The position numbers were made by a program, and so were the translations under genes. DNA of 12,108 nucleotides from Deltaproteobacteria bacterium. Lineage in GTDB: Bacteria > Desulfobacterota > Desulfobaccia > Desulfobaccales > 0-14-0-80-60-11. The notes under the pieces were generated by a model that had not been told where the DNA came from, did no database searches, and worked only from the letters and a program-made list of their open reading frames with translations. Location of the stretch: NCBI GenBank assembly GCA_023381945.1, contig JAMCQY010000280.1:1-12108 (forward strand). The letters are read 5' to 3'. This document shows, in pieces, positions 1 through 4,981 of the stretch; within the stretch, counting starts at the first letter, position 1, and each line of letters starts with the position of its first letter.

Positions 1-214
1 AAAATCTAGTAAAAGTCTAGAATTATTTAACTATTCCAGACAGTTACTTTTATCAAGTCAATTCGTTATAATCCCGGCAATTTCGATCGGATCATATTCC
101 ATGCCAAATATACATGCGATTGCCCTGCTTCTCTGCCTGTGTAATTTGGTCATATCTGTGATATACATTTAAAATGGGTGTAAATCATCGAAACTCGCAG
201 CCAAGGAGATATTT
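1..214. other. AT-rich non-coding leader upstream of the DUF4282 gene
   Basis: No credible coding region is seen here. A perfect TATAAT hexamer lies at 67-72, but the -35 position 17 bases upstream (TTACTT, 44-49) is poor. A second weak candidate is TTGGTC (146-151), 18 bases from TAAAAT (170-175), which would give a leader of about 35 nt. Either could drive the plus-strand genes that follow, and neither is secure. The segment is visibly more AT-rich than the genes downstream. Confidence 0.35.
203..208 (+). promoter_or_regulatory. Shine-Dalgarno site of the DUF4282 gene
   Basis: AAGGAG lies 6 bases before the ATG at 215. It is a strong site and fixes this start. Confidence 0.85.
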
Positions 215-496
215 ATGAGCGATTTCTGGTCCTTCCGCAAGATGATCACCCCGGTTATCATTGAAATCCTTTTCTGGGTAGGGGTTATTATTTGCATCAT
301 CGCCGGCCTCATTTTGATCGCGGCAGGAATTAGAGTCAATGAGACTCAACCGGTGCTGTCGGGGGTGCTGTTGGTAATTTTAGGGCCGCTGGCGGTCAGG
401 ATTTACTGCGAGATCTTGATCGTCTTTTTCCGCATCAACGAAACCCTGACCGAAATCAAGCACGTCCTGGAAGGGCCAAAGGCTCAGGTGGATTAA
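215..496 (+). CDS. Small DUF4282 family membrane protein
   Basis: A 93-residue protein with two hydrophobic helices, about residues 13-37 and 46-72, separated by a short polar turn (VNETQ). The N-terminal signature FWSFRKMITPVI and the C-terminal signature RIYCEILIVFFRINETLTEI match the conserved ends of DUF4282, a family of small integral membrane proteins of unknown function. The length is normal for the family. A good Shine-Dalgarno site precedes the ATG. The next gene on the same strand starts 60 bases later, so they are probably co-transcribed. The charged C-terminal tail after the second helix is probably cytoplasmic. What is seen is the motif pattern and the two membrane segments. No biochemical role is established for the family, and none is proposed here. 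Confidence 0.85.
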   Translation: MSDFWSFRKMITPVIIEILFWVGVIICIIAGLILIAAGIRVNETQPVLSGVLLVILGPLAVRIYCEILIVFFRINETLTEIKHVLEGPKAQVD

Positions 497-556
497 GTCG
501 GCCCGCGATTGTGGCGCGTCCGGTGCGGCTGGTTCTTGGCCATCACGGTTAATTGA

Positions 557-1966
557 ATGAAATCCAAGTTCTTCCATCCGAATGTCATATGGCTGGGAGT
601 TTGGCTGGCGGTTTTTTTCGCCATGCTCATCGTCGCCTCCTGGCAAAACGATTTATACTGGCGGGGTAACTTGGCCAAATTCAGCCATTTGGAAATGGTC
701 TCCGTGAGCAGAATACTGCCGTATGCCATCGCTTATCTGGAAGAGCACCAACAGCCGGAGGCGTTGCAAAAAATCATTGAGGTCGATCTCGGACCCTATG
801 CTCTGGTGATCACGGATAAGGCCGGAAATATCAAATATGCCCCGCAATCCATGCCATCTGATAGGCTTGACTCCGGCCTTCTGAAAGATCATAACTTCTT
901 TTATCTTTTGAAGAATCCGGATTCCCGCCGCTCTTTATCGGGGCCGTATATCGACCCAGACGACCCTGCCGCGATCCAAGAAAAGGCTGAGTCCTTGGGC
1001 CGGCTTTATCTAATCGATCGGGGGTCGTACTCTTTGAAGGAGACCTTGGGCAAGGCTTACGGAAAAATCCTCACCCCTTCCGAGTCGGTCTTTGCCTTTA
1101 CGTTGCTTAGCTATATCATGGTATTGGTGGGTTTTGCGGGCATTTGCGCCATCTCTGCCAGGTTCCAAAGCCATTTCCAGCAAGTCCAGGAACAGCAGTA
1201 CGAGACTGAGTTGGAAACTCGAGAATTGCGCATCCAGGTCCTGGAATCCAACATCAAATCGGCGGATTTGCGGCTGGAACTGCTGGACCGGCGTTACGAA
1301 CAGGCCCAGGCCACCGCGAATGCCGCCAAGGGCGCCATTGCCGGATTGGAAATGGCCATTCAGTACGAATCCAGCCGGAATGAGGAACTGGGCGATAGTT
1401 TGAGGCAGGCCGAAGCTGAACGGGATGAAGCCGTAACTTTGATGCAGGCCATTGATCGGGATCGGGAGAAAATTGCCCAAGAGCTTAAAGAACTCGAGGT
1501 TTTGATGGAAGTGGAAGAGATGAACCGGGCTTCGGCCTCCAGGGAGAAGGCCCGGCGGCCCAAGGAATTTCTCTGGCTCAATATGGTTTATCAAAATCTC
1601 TATTTTTCCAAGCGAGCCTTGCAGAATATCACCGATTTGCAAAATTCTCCGGACATCTTTCCATCCCTCCCGGATGCCTTGGCCGCCCTTAATGACAGCA
1701 GCATTGAGTCTCTAGCCAACGGCGGGGCCATCCCTGCTCGGAGCGTGGTCAGATATACCCAGTCTCTGGCGCATCATCGAGGCGATCTCTGGGAATACCG
1801 CTTCTCCAAAGACGGCCGTCTCTTTTTCGGGCGCTCCAGGTCCAAAACCTGGAACATCGACACCATCCTGCTGAAACGGAAATTCACCCTAAACCGCTAT
1901 AAATATGAAAAACATTTAGAACAAACCCTGGGCAAAGATAATAATGATTTAATCTCGCTCAATTAG
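557..1966 (+). CDS. Two-pass membrane protein: sensor-like domain, coiled coil, RelE-like C-terminal domain
   Basis: A 469-residue protein not recognised as a named family. Order: a short basic N-terminus; a membrane helix at about 10-28; an extracytoplasmic domain at about 30-177 containing a Cache/PAS-like strand pattern (ALVITDKAGNIKYAP, near 80-94); a second helix at about 178-202; a long charged coiled coil at about 204-335; and a C-terminal domain at about 340-460. That last domain begins NLYFSKRALQNITDL and has a later segment WEYRFSKDGRLFFGRSRS followed by NIDTILLKRKF. Together these resemble the first helix and final strands of RelE/ParE-type toxins. The topology resembles a signal transducer, but there is no HAMP, kinase, GGDEF or methyl-accepting signature. 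The start is bounded by an in-frame TGA directly before the ATG, and no clear Shine-Dalgarno is seen. The stop lies 22 bases before the phosphoglycerate mutase gene. Gene call secure; RelE-like assignment is inference. Confidence 0.8.
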   Translation: MKSKFFHPNVIWLGVWLAVFFAMLIVASWQNDLYWRGNLAKFSHLEMVSVSRILPYAIAYLEEHQQPEALQKIIEVDLGPYALVITDKAGNIKYAPQSMPSDRLDSGLLKDHNFFYLLKNPDSRRSLSGPYIDPDDPAAIQEKAESLGRLYLIDRGSYSLKETLGKAYGKILTPSESVFAFTLLSYIMVLVGFAGICAISARFQSHFQQVQEQQYETELETRELRIQVLESNIKSADLRLELLDRRYEQAQATANAAKGAIAGLEMAIQYESSRNEELGDSLRQAEAERDEAVTLMQAIDRDREKIAQELKELEVLMEVEEMNRASASREKARRPKEFLWLNMVYQNLYFSKRALQNITDLQNSPDIFPSLPDALAALNDSSIESLANGGAIPARSVVRYTQSLAHHRGDLWEYRFSKDGRLFFGRSRSKTWNIDTILLKRKFTLNRYKYEKHLEQTLGKDNNDLISLN

Positions 1967-1988
1967 CCAAGGAATCGAGAACCTGAGA

Positions 1989-3179
1989 ATGAAATACGTC
2001 ATTTTGGTAGGGGATGGCATGGGGGATTACCCTGTGCCCGACTTGGGAGGCCGGACTCCTTTGGAGGCCGCGGCCATTCCAAATCTGGACGAATTGGCCC
2101 GGCGCGGAGAGTTGGGTTGCGCCCGCACCATTCCACCGGGTATGGACCCCGGCAGCGATATCGCTAACCTGGCCATCGCGGGCTACGACCCGGCCCGCTA
2201 CCATACCGGCCGGGCTCCCCTGGAGGCCGCGGCCCTGGGCGTGGACCTGAGGCCGGAGGAAGTGGCCTTCCGTTGTAACCTGGTGACCTTGCGGCACGAG
2301 GCCGGCAAAATTTTCATGGAGGACTACTCCGCCGGTCATATCAGCAGCGAGGAGGCCCGGGAGATCATCCAGGTCCTGGATTCGGCTCTCGGCCGGGAGG
2401 GGCGCCGCTTTTACCCCGGGGTCAGCTACCGGCACCTGCTGGTCTGGTCAGAAGGCCAGGCGTCGTGGCGCACTTATCCGCCCCATGACTGGAGCGGCCA
2501 GGAGGTGGGCCAACTGATGACCGCGGCCGCTGCCCCCCTGTGGGACCTGGTGCGCGCCTCCTGGCCGGTGCTGCAAGACTACGAAGTGAACCGCCGGCGT
2601 CTGGCTGAGGGCAAGAAACCCGCCACCTCCATCTGGCTTTGGGGACAGGGACGCCCCCCACAGCTGCCCACTTTGCAGGAACGTTTCGGACTTTCCGGCG
2701 TGGTGATTTCCGCGGTGGACCTGATCCGGGGCATCGGCAAATACGCCGGTCTCGAACCGATAATCGTGCCCGGAGCCACCGGCTTTTTGGACACCAATTA
2801 CGCCGGCAAGGTGGCCGCGGCGCTGGCGGCCCTAACGAGTAAAGACCTGGTGTTTGTCCACGTGGAGGCCCCGGACGAGGCCGGCCACAGCGGCGAGTTG
2901 AAACTGAAGCTCCAGGCCATCGAGGATTTCGACGCCAAAATCGTGGGGCCGCTGCTGGCCGGTTTAAAAGAGTTGGGAAACCATCGGGTCCTGGTGCTCT
3001 GCGACCACTTAACGCCGCTGTCGCTTAAGACGCATTCTTCGGAGCCGGTGCCGTTCGTCATCTACGATTCCCGCTACCCGGCGAACCACCACCAATCCTA
3101 TACTGAGGCCGCAGCAAAGGATACGGGGCTATTGCTTGAGCAAGCGGCGGATTTGCTGCCGCGGCTGCTGGAAAAGTAA
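1989..3179 (+). CDS. apgM: Cofactor-independent phosphoglycerate mutase, archaeal (ApgM) type
   Basis: Predicted cytoplasmic metalloenzyme that interconverts 3- and 2-phosphoglycerate in glycolysis and gluconeogenesis without 2,3-bisphosphoglycerate. It has 396 residues, normal for this alkaline-phosphatase-superfamily branch. Visible motifs are the N-terminal metal site VGDGMGD (7-13), TPLEAAAIPNLDELA (23-37), the nucleophile loop MDPGSDIANLAIAGYDP with Ser56 as expected phosphoryl acceptor, VEAPDEAGHSGE near 292-303 and CDHLTP near 338-343 with metal ligands. Bacterial members were once annotated as putative homoserine kinases because they resemble one, so annotation conflicts are common; the superfamily motifs favour the mutase. 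A Shine-Dalgarno-like AAGGAA (1969-1974) is 14 bases before the ATG, rather far. The gene follows the membrane protein by 22 bases and ends at a strong terminator. Confidence 0.9.
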   Translation: MKYVILVGDGMGDYPVPDLGGRTPLEAAAIPNLDELARRGELGCARTIPPGMDPGSDIANLAIAGYDPARYHTGRAPLEAAALGVDLRPEEVAFRCNLVTLRHEAGKIFMEDYSAGHISSEEAREIIQVLDSALGREGRRFYPGVSYRHLLVWSEGQASWRTYPPHDWSGQEVGQLMTAAAAPLWDLVRASWPVLQDYEVNRRRLAEGKKPATSIWLWGQGRPPQLPTLQERFGLSGVVISAVDLIRGIGKYAGLEPIIVPGATGFLDTNYAGKVAAALAALTSKDLVFVHVEAPDEAGHSGELKLKLQAIEDFDAKIVGPLLAGLKELGNHRVLVLCDHLTPLSLKTHSSEPVPFVIYDSRYPANHHQSYTEAAAKDTGLLLEQAADLLPRLLEK

Positions 3180-3183
3180 CCTC

Positions 3184-3256
3184 GCGCCAAGACGCGAAAT
3201 AGAAAAGGGCGAAGAAAATTCGCCCTTTTCTATATTCTTGGCGTCTTTCTTGGCGC
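3184..3256. repeat. Outer inverted repeat surrounding the terminator
   Basis: GCGCCAAGA (3184-3192) is the exact inverse of TCTTGGCGC (3248-3256), and related CTTGGCG copies follow at 3237-3243 and 3257-3263. The style matches short dispersed CTTGGCG-type repeats often seen between genes in environmental bacterial genomes. A degenerate relative may lie at 7871-7896. Confidence 0.6.
3199..3233. terminator. Bidirectional rho-independent terminator between apgM and purQ
   Basis: A perfect 15-bp inverted repeat (3199-3213 with 3219-3233) with a 5-base loop GAAAA. Its core GGGCGAA/TTCGCCC is followed by a T-rich run (TTTTCTAT) on both strands, so it can stop apgM transcription from the left and purQ transcription from the right. 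The two genes are convergent and end 97 bases apart. Confidence 0.88.
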
Positions 3257-3276
3257 CTTGGCGACTTTGCCTGAGG

Positions 3277-4146
3277 TTAACCAGCGGCCTTTTGCAGATA
3301 CTCCACCGCATTGCGGAAGATGGCCAACCCGGCGCCTTCCCGCTGGGGATAAGGTTGGCCTCTTCGGCGCCAGGACTCCTTCTCCCGGGTCCAGGTGGGG
3401 TGCTGGAGGGAAGTGACGTGGGCCTCGGGATGAGGCATGAGGCCCAAGACCCGGCCGCTGGCGTCGGTGACGCCGGCGATGTCCAGGAGCGAACCGTTGG
3501 GATTCTCAGGGAAGCGCCCGGAGGCCTCGACCCCCTCGGCGGTGGCATATTTTAAGGCAATCTGGTCCCGGTCGTTGATTTCAGTAAGCACTTCCGGCGC
3601 GGCGAAGAATTTTCCTTCCCCGTGGCGGATCGGCAGTTCGAAATGATCCAACCCTTTGGTGAAGACACAATGGGAGGGAATAACCTTGAGATGCACCCAG
3701 GCGTCGCGGAAATTGCCGCAGTCATTGGGGATCAGGGCGGCCAGACGCGAACCTTCACGACCTTTCAGGCCTGGGAGCAACCCCAGGTTCACCAGGACCT
3801 GGAAGCCGTTGCAGATGCCGATGACCAACCGGCCGGCGTCGATAAATTCCTGGAGGGCCGAGCCCAGGGCCAGCTTCAGTCGCAAAGCCAAAATGACCCC
3901 GGCCCCGTGTTCGTCGCCCCAACTAAAGCCGCCCGGAATCGCCAACAGGTGATAATCCCAGAGGAGGGTGGGATTTTCCAGCAGTTCGGTGGTATGAACC
4001 CGGTGCGCCTCAGCCCCTGCCTTATTCAGGGCATAGGCGGTCTCATAGTCGCAATTTAGGCCATAACCGTAAAGCACCAAAGCTTTTGGCTTCGGTGCGT
4101 TTTTCGTTTTCGGTTTTTCGTTTCCCGCACCGGTCTCAATCTTCAT
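3277..4146 (-). CDS. purQ: Phosphoribosylformylglycinamidine synthase, glutaminase subunit PurQ
   Basis: Class I glutamine amidotransferase subunit of FGAM synthase, the fourth step of purine synthesis. It supplies ammonia to PurL, which is not in this window. The catalytic nucleophile is Cys112 in GICNGFQ, and the His239 and Glu241 partners lie in MPHPEAH. The oxyanion-loop motif IPGGFSWGDE (70-79) and PIRHGEGKFF (172-181) are also present. At 289 residues it belongs to the longer PurQ form, but the first 20 or so residues are a lysine/proline-rich extension before the family start near ALVLYGYGLNCD (22-33). DNA coding residues 5-18 is itself a small inverted-repeat element, so the native start may lie downstream. 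No good Shine-Dalgarno precedes the ATG. A possible -10 (TATAGT) lies at 4167-4172 with a poor -35. The gene is convergent with apgM. Confidence 0.95.
   Translation of the reverse strand: MKIETGAGNEKPKTKNAPKPKALVLYGYGLNCDYETAYALNKAGAEAHRVHTTELLENPTLLWDYHLLAIPGGFSWGDEHGAGVILALRLKLALGSALQEFIDAGRLVIGICNGFQVLVNLGLLPGLKGREGSRLAALIPNDCGNFRDAWVHLKVIPSHCVFTKGLDHFELPIRHGEGKFFAAPEVLTEINDRDQIALKYATAEGVEASGRFPENPNGSLLDIAGVTDASGRVLGLMPHPEAHVTSLQHPTWTREKESWRRRGQPYPQREGAGLAIFRNAVEYLQKAAG
4093..4132. repeat. CGGTGCG inverted repeat with T-rich centre inside the purQ 5' end
   Basis: CGGTGCG (4093-4099) and CGCACCG (4126-4132) enclose a low-complexity run built from TTTTTCG/TTTTCGG units. On the coding strand it reads as A-rich codons for Lys, Asn, Pro and Thr. 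It lies within the first 18 codons of the annotated purQ frame. Confidence 0.6.
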
Positions 4147-4188
4147 AATCGGGGATCTTTTAAACGACTATAACACGCGGCTCGATTT

Positions 4189-4272
4189 TAGCATAGGCGG
4201 GACGCCTGCGCCCCCAGCAATTGTCTATTGGTGCGTGGGACGCACCCTATGCAGGCGGGACGTCTAATGCTA
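4189..4272. repeat. 84-bp intergenic element with nested palindromes and terminal inverted repeats
   Basis: The segment is bounded by TAGCAT (4189-4194) and ATGCTA (4267-4272). It holds the hairpins AGGCG-GGA-CGCCT (4195-4207) and GGTGCGT-GGG-ACGCACC (4230-4246), plus a direct repeat AGGCGGGACG (4195-4204 and 4253-4262). GCATAGG (4191-4197) can also pair with CCTATGC (4246-4252). It fills most of the gap between purQ and brnA and codes for nothing visible. Confidence 0.6.
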
Positions 4273-4279
4273 CAAGGAT

Positions 4280-4534
4280 TTAAGCGTTCCGCTGGGCCTC
4301 CATGTAGGCACGCAGCAGGGCGTTTATGCGGGTTTGATAGCCCTTGCCCTTTGATTTAAACCATTCCAGCACGTCCTGGTCGAGGCGGATACACACGGTT
4401 GCTTTGGGTTTGGGAAGAGTGATCACCGCGTTCTCAAAAAATGAAGCGTCCAATTCCGGGATATCGGAGGTATCAATCTCATCATCCTTCAGGCTCCGAA
4501 GACGCTGCAAATCCGAATAATATTTTTTCTTCAT
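4280..4534 (-). CDS. brnA: BrnA-type antitoxin
   Basis: An 84-residue protein matching the BrnA antitoxin family, the partner that binds BrnT and represses their shared promoter. The N-terminal part carries DEIDTSDIPELDASFFENAV (about 17-36), a common BrnA toxin-binding lead-in. The C-terminal part holds the DNA-binding segment with ATVCIRLDQDVLEWFKSKGK followed by GYQTRINALLRAYMEA, typical of this ribbon-helix-helix-like antitoxin. The ATG at 4534 is preferred to an upstream Met in frame at 4591 because it has a Shine-Dalgarno AAGGA (4546-4550) 11 bases upstream and gives the family length. The start lies inside the end of brnT, with a 53-base overlap in a different frame. The stop is followed by an 84-bp repeat element. 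Confidence 0.88.
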   Translation of the reverse strand: MKKKYYSDLQRLRSLKDDEIDTSDIPELDASFFENAVITLPKPKATVCIRLDQDVLEWFKSKGKGYQTRINALLRAYMEAQRNA

Positions 4535-4787
4535 AAGCCTGTCTTTCCTTGAGTTTCGCCTTTCGCATGGAAATGATGCGGGTATTCTCACTACGGGTGG
4601 TATGCACGACCACGACCACCACGTCTTCCAACATCGCTAAAGAAATATAACGGTCCTCCCCGTACTCCTGACGACTATCCAAGACCGTGACCAATGAACC
4701 TTGGAATACTTTCTCAGCATCCCGAAAATCCAGGCCGTGTTTCTCATAATTGGTCCGTCGCTTCGCCTCATCCCATTCAAATTTCAT
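4482..4787 (-). CDS. brnT: BrnT-type ribonuclease toxin
   Basis: A 101-residue protein of the BrnT (DUF497) family, RelE-fold toxins that cleave RNA and slow growth when BrnA is lost. Family marks are the N-terminal FEWDEAKRRTNYEKHGLDF (3-21), DAEKVFQG (23-30), a central E-R pair in GEDRYISLA, the VVVVVHTTR strand and the late RIISMRKA...ERQAYEE block. The catalytic surface of the family is built from residues in these blocks, and all appear intact, so the toxin is probably functional. The start is forced by the position of FEWD. It has no Shine-Dalgarno, and the predicted transcription start falls on the ATG. The tail after AYEE (about 87-101) is unremarkable in itself, but its DNA also encodes the first residues of BrnA. 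Toxin-first order is normal for this pair. Confidence 0.9.
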   Translation of the reverse strand: MKFEWDEAKRRTNYEKHGLDFRDAEKVFQGSLVTVLDSRQEYGEDRYISLAMLEDVVVVVVHTTRSENTRIISMRKAKLKERQAYEEKILFGFAASSEPEG

Positions 4788-4792
4788 CTTTA

Positions 4793-4821
4793 ATCATATA
4801 TATGAAACGTATATACGTCAA
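4793..4821 (-). promoter_or_regulatory. Sigma-70 type promoter of brnTA
   Basis: Read on the minus strand, TTGACG (4816-4821) is separated by 17 bases from TATGAT (4793-4798), a near-consensus promoter. The expected transcription start is near 4786, at or beside the brnT ATG (4787). Confidence 0.78.
4807..4818. promoter_or_regulatory. Palindrome in the brnTA promoter, candidate operator
   Basis: ACGTATATACGT is a perfect 12-bp palindrome overlapping the last bases of the -35 box and the start of the spacer. BrnA antitoxins repress their own promoter, so this is the natural candidate for a BrnA or BrnTA binding site. The palindrome is seen; the regulation is inferred. Confidence 0.55.
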
Positions 4822-4848
4822 GAAAAAATCTATCCCAAATAATCCAGC

Positions 4849-4946
4849 ACAGGCAGGGCGCCAGTTAATGGTGGCTGGGACGCACCCCACAAAAGAACAG
4901 GCTGGAAGCCTGCGCTACCAGGTTGTATGCAGGCGAGGGCGCCTGC
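4849..4946. repeat. Cluster of GC-rich intergenic hairpin repeats between brnT and secDF
   Basis: It contains GGTGGCTGGGACGCACC (4870-4886), a two-base variant of the hairpin at 4230-4246; CAGGCT-GGA-AGCCTG (4898-4912); and GCAGGCG-AGGG-CGCCTGC (4929-4946). No coding function is apparent. Confidence 0.6.
4891..4912 (-). terminator. Possible rho-independent terminator of secDF
   Basis: On the minus strand a 6-bp GC-rich stem with a 3-base loop (4898-4912) is followed by TTCTTTT (4891-4897). It lies about 70 bases past the secDF stop. The hairpin is also a member of the dispersed repeat family, so termination may be a secondary role. Confidence 0.45.
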
Positions 4947-4981
4947 TCTCCACCTTATTCCTGGCCCCTAACCTCTAATCC

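Noticed and set aside
1010..1642. A 210-codon minus-strand frame inside the membrane coiled-coil gene
   Set aside because: The plus-strand frame has coherent membrane, coiled-coil and domain structure; the minus frame does not.
4535..4591. An upstream Met that would lengthen BrnA by 19 residues
   Set aside because: The added residues overlap well-conserved BrnT codons, and the Shine-Dalgarno at 4546-4550 points to the shorter form.
4694..4978. A 94-codon plus-strand frame across the brnT start and the repeats
   Set aside because: It overlaps the brnT coding strand and intergenic hairpins, lacks a ribosome site and has no recognisable content.
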